Shown: positions 42,017 to 50,568, counted from the first letter of the stretch. The stretch is 64,000 nucleotides of DNA from Flexistipes sinusarabici DSM 4947 (GCF_000218625.1 NC_015672.1:1959451-2023450), one strand, 5' to 3'. Translations and numbers: made by a program. The notes: generated by a model from the sequence alone, not told the origin.

Positions 42017-43219
42017 TCAGGCCTTTGCTCTTTTTGGTATAAAGTTGTAGACGACAGCAAATATGCCTGCCGCAATTATTATCGACTGCAAAATTACAGT
42101 CTGATAGGTGGGATAAACACCCAGCCAGCCTATTGTCGGAAAACCGTTTAACGCTGTTGCCCCTATAACTCCAGATTCCTGAAGCTCACGAACACCCTGA
42201 CCGGCAAAGACAAACGCCAGATAATAGAGAAGAGCGCTCGTACCCAGAAAAAATGGTTTAAGAGGCAGTTTCAAACTGGTTCTTTCAATCACAAGAAACA
42301 TAACAACTAACCCTGCACAGCCAATCAGGAAGCCAAGTGCAATCATTCCGTAAGCAGACGGATCGGTATCTGCTATCAAAGCCTGATAAAACAGCACTGT
42401 TTCTGCTCCCTCTCTGTATACGGCCAAAAACACAGCAAACCAAAGAGCCCACAGGTTGCCGGTTTTAAGAGAGTTCTCAACTTTACCCTCTATATATTTC
42501 TGCCACTTTTTTGCTTCCACTTTGCTTATAAGCCAGTAACTTACGAAGAACAGAACTGCAGTTGCCAGCAGCATCGTTATACCTTCCAGAAGTTCCTGCC
42601 CCAAGCCGCTGATATCCAGCACATATTCAAACAAAAAGGCCGTTACTATACTGGCACCTATAGCAACGGCTGTGCTGTTGTAGACAATTTTGGTTTTCTC
42701 CTTATTTCCGGATTTTATTAGATAGGCAAGAATTGCACTTATAATCAGAATTGCTTCAAAACCCTCCCTGAGAATTATAAGGAGAGAATACAGCAGCTTT
42801 TGGAACGGACTCTGCTCTTTTCTGGGAGCAAGCTCATTAAGCTGAGCTGAATAGGTGTTTAAGTCCTTTATCAACAATCCGGCCATTTCCGCTACTTCCT
42901 GCTGAGATGCACCTTTGTCCATAAGTTTTTTAATTTCACCGAACATATACTCGACTTTAAAAGCGGTCTGCCCACCGATATTTGCCTGAATAGCCTGCTC
43001 CATCTCCTCTTCCTCAAAAACCCTGAAATATGCATCAGTAATATTTTGCTTTGCTGCCTTAACATTACCCCTATTGTATTCTTTCAAACCATTATCCACA
43101 TATTCCTTGATTTCAGATGTCACATCATTCCATGACCCGGCTGCTTCTGCAGTAGAAAATGAGGCAACGAAAAATAATGCTGTTAACACCGCTAAAAATA
43201 TTTTGCTTTTTACAATCAT
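42017..43219 (-). CDS. FTR1-family iron permease
   Basis: I start this at the ATG at 43219 (MIVKSKIFLAVL), with AGGAGG 6 nt upstream; 400 residues. A signal peptide and a helical periplasmic region of about 115 residues precede seven membrane helices with the two iron motifs REGFEAIL and REGAETVLF (RExxE). Family knowledge: FTR1/EfeU permeases import iron; here with P19. It is the first gene of the FTR1-P19-DUF2318-permease-permease-ATPase cluster, the order seen in Campylobacter. A perfect 16-bp palindrome lies 47 bp upstream. Confidence 0.93.
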   Translation of the reverse strand: MIVKSKIFLAVLTALFFVASFSTAEAAGSWNDVTSEIKEYVDNGLKEYNRGNVKAAKQNITDAYFRVFEEEEMEQAIQANIGGQTAFKVEYMFGEIKKLMDKGASQQEVAEMAGLLIKDLNTYSAQLNELAPRKEQSPFQKLLYSLLIILREGFEAILIISAILAYLIKSGNKEKTKIVYNSTAVAIGASIVTAFLFEYVLDISGLGQELLEGITMLLATAVLFFVSYWLISKVEAKKWQKYIEGKVENSLKTGNLWALWFAVFLAVYREGAETVLFYQALIADTDPSAYGMIALGFLIGCAGLVVMFLVIERTSLKLPLKPFFLGTSALLYYLAFVFAGQGVRELQESGVIGATALNGFPTIGWLGVYPTYQTVILQSIIIAAGIFAVVYNFIPKRAKA

Positions 43220-43265
43220 ACTAACCTCCTGCAATTGAATCCCTATGTAACTTGTATGCATTTAA

Positions 43266-43281
43266 GTTAGAAGCTTCTAAC
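43266..43281. promoter_or_regulatory. Perfect 16-bp palindrome upstream of the iron cluster
   Basis: GTTAGAAGCTTCTAAC is a complete palindrome, 47 bp before the FTR1 start. Its TTAGAA half-site recalls the TTTGAAT/TTAGAAT halves of the rubrerythrin box, but the spacing differs. It could be a metal-repressor operator (Fur, DtxR or similar). Confidence 0.45.
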
Positions 43282-43761
43282 ATCTAAACCCAAGGGTGTC
43301 AAGAAAAAAATTAGATTTCTCTGACTTTTTATTTTAATCTTATTTATCATATAGATATATCATTGGAAAGTGATATGACTTTAAGTTTTTCGGAAGGATA
43401 TTGCCGGCTGATAAATAAAGAGGCCAAGCATCGCTTGCCCTCTTTTGAGAAATAAAACCCTTTAAATAATGTATTCTTATAAATTTTACCACCCCTTAAT
43501 CCCCTCCTAACTCTTTGACAGGGGGGGAGATAAAGCTCCTCCCCTAATTTAGGGGAGGTTGGGTGGGGTACTTATCAAAGATCCCGTTTATGAATTTTGA
43601 GCATGAATTGTTTTTTCACATCCGTTTTCTAACGCCTTAAAGTTATTATATAAGCGTAAGGGGTAAATGTCAGCTTTATATGCATCTTCTTAATAAGGCA
43701 AATATAATCTGCGCAAGATCATTTGTGGGCTAAAATAAATTATTTCCGAGTAATTTTGAAT
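43282..43761. other. Gene-free stretch with terminator and REP-like repeats
   Basis: 43282-43416 is A/T-rich. A strong hairpin AAAGAGGcCAAGC/GCTTGcCCTCTTT lies at 43417-43445. 43458-43590 is a decayed inverted-repeat element: CCCTTTAAATAAT at left, a block CCTCCCCTAATTTAGGGGAG near 43536-43556, then GGGTGGGGTACTTATCAAAG. No gene is seen. Confidence 0.65.
43417..43445. terminator. Bidirectional hairpin terminator
   Basis: AAAGAGG-c-CAAGC (43417-43429) and GCTTG-c-CCTCTTT (43433-43445) form a 12-bp stem with one mismatch and loop ATC. It is followed by T on the plus strand and TTTAT on the minus strand. It may end the transcript of the gene at 43762. Confidence 0.65.
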
Positions 43762-44232
43762 TTAACCGCTGACAATCTTATTTTTTTGTGCCTGGATATT
43801 TTTTAAATAATCATTGATATCAATTTTCAGTTTATCAAGTACCGCTTTTTGTTTATCATTATAAGGGATAAAATATTCATAAACACGACGTTCCAATATA
43901 GAATTTTCAAGGTCATGGCAAAGTGAAAGGGCTTTAATTTCATTTAATTCATTATTCCGCAGCTGATCTTTAATATCCTGAATGCTCTCCATAAACGTAT
44001 ACAAAGTGTACGTTTTGGTCTTTTTTTCATCAAATCCCATTTTTTCCTGCTTAACCTGGTCACACAACTCTTCAATCTGTTGGAGCCTGTACAGCTTTTC
44101 CTCTGACAAATTACTCCAGAATTCCTCATTTTGATAAAATTTTTCCGAAATCTCCTTGTAAAGTTCCGAAAGTGCAAGCTCTTTGTCTTTCAGCAAATCC
44201 AGAATCTTTTGCTGGTAATCTTTTAATGGCAT
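43762..44232 (-). CDS. Helical protein of unknown function
   Basis: The 156-residue protein is almost all charged and helical (KDKELALSELYKEISEKFYQNEEFWSNLSEEKLYRLQQIEEL). There are no membrane segments, signal peptide or motif that I know. The pattern of E-E-F-W, then H-DLEN-I-ER--YEYF, loosely recalls ferritin-like or rubrerythrin-like four-helix proteins, but metal ligands are not clear. It stands alone between the iron cluster and the MFS gene. Confidence 0.65.
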   Translation of the reverse strand: MPLKDYQQKILDLLKDKELALSELYKEISEKFYQNEEFWSNLSEEKLYRLQQIEELCDQVKQEKMGFDEKKTKTYTLYTFMESIQDIKDQLRNNELNEIKALSLCHDLENSILERRVYEYFIPYNDKQKAVLDKLKIDINDYLKNIQAQKNKIVSG

Positions 44233-44465
44233 AAAGATACCCTCTCAAACAGTTTAAAACTCATTTTTATATAATTATACCACAAAAAAATTAACAATAT
44301 GCTTTTATGAAAAAATATATTCAGTTTATTTAAAATTTTCTCATTTCCTTTACTCAATACTCCAAGACACCTCTTGCAAAATGCATAGACAGATTGTCAT
44401 CTGTGATTTAACATAAAGAGACATATCCCGTAATCAAAATTTTACAGTAAACAGGAATTTACGGA

Positions 44466-45716
44466 ATGAAAGATGAGAAAAAGGCAATCTGGGGATGGGC
44501 TTTTTACGACTGGGCAAACAGTGCATTCGCCACTACCGTTATGGCGGGGTTTTTCCCGTTATTTTTCAAAAAGTTTTGGGCTGTTAATCTCAGTTTCCAG
44601 AAAAGTACATTCTACCTTGGTACAGCCAACTCCCTTTCTGCAGTCATAATAGCTGTACTTGCGCCTTTCTTGGGAGCCGCTGGAGATAAAGGGAGTATGA
44701 AAAAGAAGATGCTCATCTGTTTCGCATTTCTGGGAATAGTAAACACCTTCTCTCTTTTCGCTGTATCCGAAGGAGAGTGGCTGCCGGCTCTCCTTTTTTA
44801 TTTCACAGCATACGTTGGATTCGCCGGAGGCAACCTGTTTTATGATTCCCTTATTACCGATGTTGCTACAATTAAAAAAAGGGATGTCGTTTCATCACTT
44901 GGTTTTGCCCTCGGTTACATTGGTGGAGGAATTTTATTTCTTACAAATGTCTTAATGTATTTAAAGCCGTCAGTTTTTGGAATTCCTGACAGTACAACCG
45001 CTGTTCGGATTGCATTTATATCCGTTGCCTGCTGGTGGGCTGTTTTTAGTATTCCTTTAATTCTTTTTGTTAAGGAACCAAAAAGTAAAATTCATATATC
45101 TCTCATCGGCTCATTTCATTCGGGGTGGAGACAGCTTAAAGATACGTTTAAACATATAAAGCAGTACAAGCAGGCAGTACTTTTCCTTATAGCATACTGG
45201 TTCTATATAGACGGCGTTTACACAATCATAAAAATGGCAGTGGATTACGGTGCAAGTATGAATTTTCCTTCTGAATCCCTCATTAAAGCTTTGCTGCTGG
45301 TGCAGTTTGTGGCATTCCCAGCAGCGCTCATTTACGGTTGGATCGGGGTCAGAATAGGTGTAAAAAAAGCCCTCCTCGTAGGAATTATTGCATACTGTTT
45401 TATCACAGTTTTCGGTTTTGTTATGCAGGAAATATGGCAATTTTATACAATAGCAGTATTAGTCGGACTTTTTCAGGGTGGACTACAGGCATTAAGCAGG
45501 AGCTTTTTTGCCCGGCTGATTCCGAATGATAAATCAGGGGAATTTTTCGGTTTCTATAATATGCTGGGAAAATTTGCCGCCGTATTGGGGCCATTTATGA
45601 TGGGATTGGTTGCTCTATTCAGCGGCAGTAACCGTTACAGTATTCTTTCTTTAATCATCCTGTTCGCAGCAGGAGCACTTATTCTTACCCGAGTCGACAG
45701 CGACCGGACTACTTAA
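44466..45716 (+). CDS. MFS transporter, UMF1 (Atg22-like) family
   Basis: The 416-residue protein has about 12 membrane helices. The N-terminus KAIWGWAFYDWANSAFATTVMAGFFPLFF is the hallmark of the UMF1/Atg22 family (YDWANSAF), and the loop LGAAGDKGSMKKK replaces the usual MFS A-motif. A second half has LQALSRSFFARLIPNDKSGEFFGFYNMLGK. Yeast Atg22 exports amino acids from the vacuole; bacterial substrates are unknown. It is monocistronic. Confidence 0.9.
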   Translation: MKDEKKAIWGWAFYDWANSAFATTVMAGFFPLFFKKFWAVNLSFQKSTFYLGTANSLSAVIIAVLAPFLGAAGDKGSMKKKMLICFAFLGIVNTFSLFAVSEGEWLPALLFYFTAYVGFAGGNLFYDSLITDVATIKKRDVVSSLGFALGYIGGGILFLTNVLMYLKPSVFGIPDSTTAVRIAFISVACWWAVFSIPLILFVKEPKSKIHISLIGSFHSGWRQLKDTFKHIKQYKQAVLFLIAYWFYIDGVYTIIKMAVDYGASMNFPSESLIKALLLVQFVAFPAALIYGWIGVRIGVKKALLVGIIAYCFITVFGFVMQEIWQFYTIAVLVGLFQGGLQALSRSFFARLIPNDKSGEFFGFYNMLGKFAAVLGPFMMGLVALFSGSNRYSILSLIILFAAGALILTRVDSDRTT

Positions 45717-46090
45717 TACATATTCTTATTTTATTCTGCTACTCTCCCATTTCTTAGAGTTATGATAATAGCGCAACGTTATCGTTGAGATGGTGAAGGG
45801 TGAAATTGGGAGATAGAAAAATGGTAAAATAGCATCAACCACCAAGCATCATGGGGTAATAAGACTCAGACGCATTATATAATAAACCTCTTTAGTCATA
45901 ATATATGAGGTTGGCAACTCAACTACCTTAACTACCTCAAATACATCTAACGACCTCTCCTTCAAGCACTACAACTAACATATTATCTAATTTTATAAAT
46001 GTGAAAATTTTGGTGATTGCCAATTAAGTTATGTAAGTGTAAAATAGAAAATCAAAATATCATATATAACAAAGTCCGATGGAGACCCAA
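45717..46090. other. Gene-free stretch with repeat words
   Basis: GAGATGGTGAAGGGTGAAATTGGGAG-type words occur near 45788, and CAACTCAACTACCTTAACTA with CCTCAAATAC near 45914-45943, the reverse of the GTAGTTGAGGT block found at 47225 and 60640. The last 60 bp should hold the promoter of the GNAT gene. I see no gene. Confidence 0.5.
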
Positions 46091-46582
46091 ATGTCTGAAA
46101 TAGAAATAGCAAACGGCTATATCCCTGGATCTATAGGCAGAGTTGTAGAGATGCACGGAAGTTACTATTACCAAAACTGGGATTTCGGCGTTTTCTTCGA
46201 GTCAAAAATAGCCCGTGAGCTTGCCGAGTTTATAGACCGCTATGATGAAAACAGAGACGGATTCTGGAGTGCTATCTTAAACAACCGCATCGAAGGTTCA
46301 ATAACAATAGATGGAATTGACGCTGAAAGCAATGGGGCACATCTCCGTTGGTTTATTATGTCAGATGTTCTGAGAGGTAAAGGAACAGGCGGCAAGCTAA
46401 TGGAAAAAGCTGTTACATTCTGCCAACAAAAACGTTATCCCAAAATTTATTTATGGACGTTCAGAGGCTTAAATGCTGCCCGGCATCTTTATGAAAAATT
46501 CGGTTTCACCCTTATTAGTGAACATGAAGATGAAGGATGGGGTACTAAAGTTTATGCCCAGAAATTTGAGCTGCTGCTCTGA
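46091..46582 (+). CDS. GNAT-family N-acetyltransferase
   Basis: I start this at the ATG at 46091 (MSEIEIANGY), with GGAG 9 nt upstream; 163 residues. The GNAT fold is shown by LRWFIMSDVLRGKGTGGKLMEKAVTFCQQKRY (acetyl-CoA loop RGKGTGGKL) and IYLWTFRGLNAARHLYEKFGFTLISEHEDEGWG. The N-terminus (PGSIGRVVEMHGSYYYQNWDFGVFFESKIARELAEF) resembles the GNAT part of MarR-GNAT fusion proteins. The substrate is unknown. Confidence 0.9.
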   Translation: MSEIEIANGYIPGSIGRVVEMHGSYYYQNWDFGVFFESKIARELAEFIDRYDENRDGFWSAILNNRIEGSITIDGIDAESNGAHLRWFIMSDVLRGKGTGGKLMEKAVTFCQQKRYPKIYLWTFRGLNAARHLYEKFGFTLISEHEDEGWGTKVYAQKFELLL

Positions 46583-46773
46583 TAATATATTGTACTAATC
46601 CCATATACTCTGTCCGATTAAATAATCAACTTATCCGCCACTTACATCTTTCAGCCATATTTTATTTATAGCATTGTAAATTCATTGAAAATGATATGGC
46701 AAATGAAAAGAGAATATATTATAATATAAGTGTGGAGCAGTTCTTTAACAGTTAATTGTCAAAAGGAGGTACT

Positions 46774-47214
46774 ATGTCCGAAATAATTATTGTAACGGAC
46801 GCAGGATACTTCGAAGCTTATGAGGTAATTGAGGAAATCATGGAATCTCCGAGACTGGAAATGATTAAAAAATTTGCAAACGTTGATGCAAGGACTAAAT
46901 TCAGCGAAAAAGTTTCAGATCAAGCCGGACGTTTCGGAAGAGATCAGGGCGGAGGGAATGTGGTGAAAAGCTACGGAGAACCACATAACCTTGAACAGGA
47001 AATCGAAAAAAATGTTATCAAAACAATTGTCGAGGAAATCAACAAAATAATCAACAAACATAAACCGAAAAAATGGTACCTGGCTGCTGAAAAAACCATA
47101 AACAAACGTATTGTGGAGCAGCTGGATGACAATGTCAGAGGTTCTCTGGCAAAAAACGTAAAAGCAGATCTTACAAAAAAAGGAAAAAAGGAGCTTCTAT
47201 CTTATTTTAAATAA
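46774..47214 (+). CDS. Host-attachment/baeRF-like protein
   Basis: I start this at the ATG at 46774 (MSEIIIVTDAGYFEAY), 6 nt after AGGAGG; 146 residues. It resembles the Host_attach family (originally a Rhizobium attachment-related protein), with a D-A-G start, SDQAGRFGRDQ, then a helix and KKWYLAAEKTINKRIVEQLDDNVRGSLAKNVKADLTKKGKKEL, matching the A-P-x-x-L...L...V...DL pattern. It is also related to bacterial release-factor-like (baeRF) proteins that may act on stalled ribosomes. Function is open. Confidence 0.75.
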   Translation: MSEIIIVTDAGYFEAYEVIEEIMESPRLEMIKKFANVDARTKFSEKVSDQAGRFGRDQGGGNVVKSYGEPHNLEQEIEKNVIKTIVEEINKIINKHKPKKWYLAAEKTINKRIVEQLDDNVRGSLAKNVKADLTKKGKKELLSYFK

Positions 47215-47551
47215 ATAGAGGTATTTTAGGTAGTTGAGGTAATTAAAGGTATTTGAAGTTTACCCTTTTAAATACTTTCAAAGGCAGCCCATCACAAATG
47301 GGTTTAGCAGGGTAGTTGAGGTGCCAACCGCGCACACAAAATTTTACCTTGGTTATTTTATGTAAAACACTATAAAAATTATGGTACTAAAGATTGTATT
47401 AGATTGAAGATTTGTGTGCGTGGTATTTGAAGTAATAAGGGGATTAGTGGATAAGTGCTGTGTTCTGTGAAATAACCAAAGTAGATGAATGTATTCAAAA
47501 CTTAAAACTTAACACTATCTCACTAATAAAGCTACATTGCCAAGCAAGTAC
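47215..47551. repeat. Gene-free stretch with a repeat block shared with 60620-60750
   Basis: It begins TATTTTAGGTAGTTGAGGTA, then ACCCTTTTAAATACTTTCAA and AGGGTAGTTGAGGTGCCAAC. The stretch at 60626-60738 has the same order: GTTGAGGTAGTTGAAG, ACACCCTCTTAAAGAC, AGGGTAGTTAAGGTGCCAAC. After 47350 the DNA is A/T-rich and word-like. No gene is seen. Confidence 0.65.
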
Positions 47552-48535
47552 TTAAATATTAAGGTCAAATAAAATCCTTCTGATCCCTCCAGCCAGCGTT
47601 TGTTTATAAGCTTTGGTAAATTCCTCAGAAGTGATTCTTCTTCCTATTAGATTATCTCCCGCAGCTTCTCCACAGGGGAAGTACTGATCCATAAGATTAA
47701 CATATGTACCTGAGGAAACTTCCTCAGCCAAAAATTTCATAATATTTCTGTCCCCGCTGTCCCTTGCGGCATCACAAGATGTCTTACCAAAAGTCCTTTT
47801 ACAGCAATATTTTTTTCATTAAGGTGCAGATCACCCTCCTGTCTGTGCTTTTGGATTACCACTTTTGTGGCATGCTCCCTGTAATTACTTGCATTGCGAG
47901 AGCTTTGAATAATTCTGATTCTCTTAAAAGCAAGATGAGCGATATCCGGTGAATCAATATCCAGTACCGACAATTTCAATATCTCCTCTCTGCTGTAGCC
48001 CAGGCGCTCACAGGCAACATCGTTCACTTCCAGCATATTGCCTTTTAAATCTATAATGAAAATAGCAACCCCCTGAATTATTGAAAATATCCCTGAACTT
48101 TTTTTCACTGTTGCGCAGCTCTTCCTCCGTAATCTTTCTTTCAAGATATGTTCCAAGCCTGTCAGCTACTGCATTAATGAGTTTTCGCTCTTCCTGTAAG
48201 AAGGGGCTTTCATAATCTTCTGATATATTTTGTACATAATATACGTCAATAACCCCCGCTTTCATGTCTTTCATAACGATATCGGCTGAAAGTCTCCATT
48301 CTGTTTTGCAAAAATTATCCGTTTTGAAATTCTTGTTATCAAAAATAATACTTGCACATGCGAATTCCGGATACTGCAATCCCTCCGGGATAATTTTCAC
48401 CACCGACTCCAGTGTATCATGTATGTCCAATTCACGTTTATCCATGATTTCAGAAATATGATAAAGGCAGTTAAGTTCTTTAACTCTTTCCTGAAGCTCT
48501 CTTTTTGTTTTTTCAATGCCTTCGTCACGATTCAT
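47552..48535 (-). pseudogene. Decayed chimera: GAF-PAS sensor 5' part joined to a radical SAM (PflX-like) 3' part
   Basis: From the ATG at 48535 (MNRDEGIEKTKREL) a GAF-type sensor domain is read. It shifts frame in a run of five G (48069-48073 on the minus strand); the other frame continues as a PAS domain (GVAIFIIDLKGNMLEVNDVACERLGYSREEIL). From about 47890 the sequence becomes a radical SAM enzyme tail of the PflX type (KHRQEGDLHLNEKNIAVKGLLVRHLVMP). It shifts again near 47740 and ends FLAEEVSSGTYVNLMDQYFPCG...GRRITSEEF. The radical SAM cluster motif is missing. A deletion joined two unrelated genes. Confidence 0.82.
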
Positions 48536-48553
48536 CGCTGCCCCTTTAGGCAA

Positions 48554-48853
48554 TTAATCTCTTATTTTAATTTTAACATATAGTACTGAATTCCAAAAGA
48601 TTTACTTGCATAAAAATCTAAACCAATCAACCACTACTCAACCCTCTCAACCTTATCAACTTTTTCAACCGCCTTTCTCCTTGCTCCCACGCTCACGTTC
48701 ACATCCACGCTTTACTTCTCTCCGTCTCACGTCTTACGTTCCCCGTTTCACGTCTTTTCCTTTACCTCTACCTCGCCACTTCACTACCTCACTATCTCTC
48801 TATTAAATCAGCATAGCTATTTAAAAAATGGAAGAGAAATAAAATATTTGTTA
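48554..48853. repeat. Gene-free stretch of pyrimidine-rich word repeats
   Basis: From 48618 to 48800 the plus strand is almost without G. It runs through AACCACTACTCAACCCTC-, GCTCACGTTCACATCCACGC-, CGTCTCACGTCTTACGTTCC- and TTCACTACCTCACTATCTC-like words. The same words occur at 17640, 23950, 60840 and 62300. No reliable gene is present. Confidence 0.65.
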
Positions 48854-48884
48854 TTGACAAATAAGCAGTGAAATAGGTTACAAT
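48854..48884 (+). promoter_or_regulatory. Possible promoter of the acuI-dddL operon
   Basis: -35 TTGACA (48854-48859) and -10 TACAAT (48879-48884) are 19 bp apart, as for the clpC promoter. It lies 58 bp before the acuI ATG, and AAGGAGG precedes the start. Confidence 0.45.
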
Positions 48885-48941
48885 AAAGTTACATTTTAAC
48901 ACTATAAAATACTTACTTGCGATAAAATAAGGAGGATGCAT

Positions 48942-49937
48942 ATGTCAGAAAAATTTAAAGCTATGGTGATCAGTAAACAGGGAGACAAATTTATTAGGGA
49001 AATTAAAGAGAAATCTGTTGAAGAGCTGCCTGAAGGGGACGTTCTCATCAAGGTTCACTATTCTTCGCTAAACTTCAAAGATGCTCTATCAGCAATAGGG
49101 AACAAAGGTGTCACAAGAAACTTTCCTCATACCCCCGGAATTGACGCTGCAGGTATCGTCCAGAACTCAAAAGATTCAACATTTAAAGAAGGGGATGAAG
49201 TTTTAGTAACGGGATTCGACCTTGGGATGGAAACAGACGGCGGTTTTGGACAATTTATCAGAGTGCCTGCTGAATGGGTTGTAAAACTCCCCGAAGGTTT
49301 ATCTCTGAGAGAAAGTATGATTTTCGGAACCGCGGGTTTTACCGCCGGTCTTTCTGTATTTGCCCTTGCTGAAAACAATACAACACCGGAAGATGGAGAA
49401 GTTTTGGTGACAGGCTCAACCGGCGGTGTCGGCTCAATGGCAATCGCAATACTGTCCCAGGCGGGCTATGATCTCGTAGCCGTGACGGGTAAAAAAGAAA
49501 AAGAAGATTTTCTTAAAGAACTCGGAGCTATAAGAGTAATCAGCAGAGAAGAAGCTGACGATCAAAGCGGAAAACCGATGCTTAAAGGCGTATGGGGCGG
49601 CGCTGTGGATACCGTGGGAGGTAATATCCTTGCCACAGCAATAAAAAGTACAAAATACTCAGGAACTGTTACCACGTGCGGTTTAACACAATCCACCGAA
49701 TTCACATCCAGTGTATTCCCGTTTATACTAAGAGGAGTGAAACTTATCGGTATAGATTCTGTGCAACTGCCAATGGACAGAAGACTGCCTGTTTGGGACA
49801 AATTGGCAAACGAGTGGAAGCCCGACTCCCTTGAAACCCTAACAAATGAAATCGGTCTGGAAGAGGTCAGCGACAACATAGATTTGATACTCAAAGGGAA
49901 GTTGACAGGAAGAACATTAATAAATCTCTGGAAATAA
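48942..49937 (+). CDS. acuI: Acrylyl-CoA reductase / YhdH-YhfP type quinone oxidoreductase
   Basis: I start this at the ATG at 48942 (MSEKFKAMVIS), 6 nt after AGGAGG; 331 residues. It is a zinc-free MDR-family reductase of the YhdH/YhfP/AcuI group: YSSLNFKDALSAIGNKG, PHTPGIDAAGIV, GFDLGMETDGGFGQF, NAD(P)H motif TGSTGGVGSMAIA, SSVFPFILRGVKLIGIDSVQ. AcuI reduces acryloyl-CoA to propionyl-CoA and protects cells from acrylate made by DMSP cleavage. The next gene is a DMSP-lyase-type cupin, which makes the AcuI role more likely than generic quinone reductase. Confidence 0.88.
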   Translation: MSEKFKAMVISKQGDKFIREIKEKSVEELPEGDVLIKVHYSSLNFKDALSAIGNKGVTRNFPHTPGIDAAGIVQNSKDSTFKEGDEVLVTGFDLGMETDGGFGQFIRVPAEWVVKLPEGLSLRESMIFGTAGFTAGLSVFALAENNTTPEDGEVLVTGSTGGVGSMAIAILSQAGYDLVAVTGKKEKEDFLKELGAIRVISREEADDQSGKPMLKGVWGGAVDTVGGNILATAIKSTKYSGTVTTCGLTQSTEFTSSVFPFILRGVKLIGIDSVQLPMDRRLPVWDKLANEWKPDSLETLTNEIGLEEVSDNIDLILKGKLTGRTLINLWK

Positions 49938-49938
49938 A

Positions 49939-50565
49939 ATGCAGGCTCAAGGGACACTTTTATTTCTTCACGCCCTTAAAAGATGGTACAAAATCAAATC
50001 ATCCGGCGGCACTGAAGAAATAAAAAGACATATGGTGGAAGTGGACAATTTACTGGCAAAAGAACTCCCTTTGGATACCGTTAATGTGGCGATAAACCCA
50101 TCAGTTAAACCGGTATGCAAATATCTTGAGATTGCAATCGATAATGGTATGAAGCATAAAACAAACTATGTTGTTACTCATTTGCAAAAATTTACTTCCA
50201 TATTACACTGGCAATATGGATACGGAAAACTACCGGAAGAGATGAAAGAAAATTATGCTTACAGCGAAATTTTAGGCCCCCGGGGGCTCATAAAATCCTC
50301 TGATATCGCAGTCGGGGTTGTTTTACTCGCTCCTGGGGCCCTTTATCATTATCACGAACATCCTGATCTGACAGAATCATACCTGAACTTGTCAGGATAT
50401 TTTTCACAGAATGACCAGGCTGTCTACCCTCCTGAATCAATTGTCCTTAATAAGCCGGGAAAACCCCATAAAATCACAAATGATTCTTCTCAACCTTTGT
50501 TGTTAGCCTACGTATGGACAGGCAGTAAAGAAGCCATATCGGAATCAAGAATGGTTTTTGACTAG
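49939..50565 (+). CDS. dddL: DMSP lyase-type cupin (DddL/DddQ-like)
   Basis: The 208-residue protein has an N-terminal helical part and a C-terminal cupin. Key features match the DMSP-lyase family as I know it: HWQYGYGKLP, YAYSEILGPRGLI, then metal motif 1 with H137, H139, H141, E146 and Y148 (HYHEHPDLTESYLNLSG), SQNDQAVYPPESIVLNKPG, and motif 2 H177 (PGKPHKITN), ending LLLAYVWTG. It would split DMSP to dimethyl sulfide and acrylate. It starts 1 bp after acuI, as in the Rhodobacter acuR-acuI-dddL operon. Another cupin function is possible. Confidence 0.78.
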   Translation: MQAQGTLLFLHALKRWYKIKSSGGTEEIKRHMVEVDNLLAKELPLDTVNVAINPSVKPVCKYLEIAIDNGMKHKTNYVVTHLQKFTSILHWQYGYGKLPEEMKENYAYSEILGPRGLIKSSDIAVGVVLLAPGALYHYHEHPDLTESYLNLSGYFSQNDQAVYPPESIVLNKPGKPHKITNDSSQPLLLAYVWTGSKEAISESRMVFD

Positions 50566-50568
50566 AAG

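Noticed and set aside
48618-48810. Plus-strand frame made of Thr/Pro/Ser/Leu residues
   Set aside because: It lies in G-free pyrimidine repeats, and the composition is fully explained by the repeat words.
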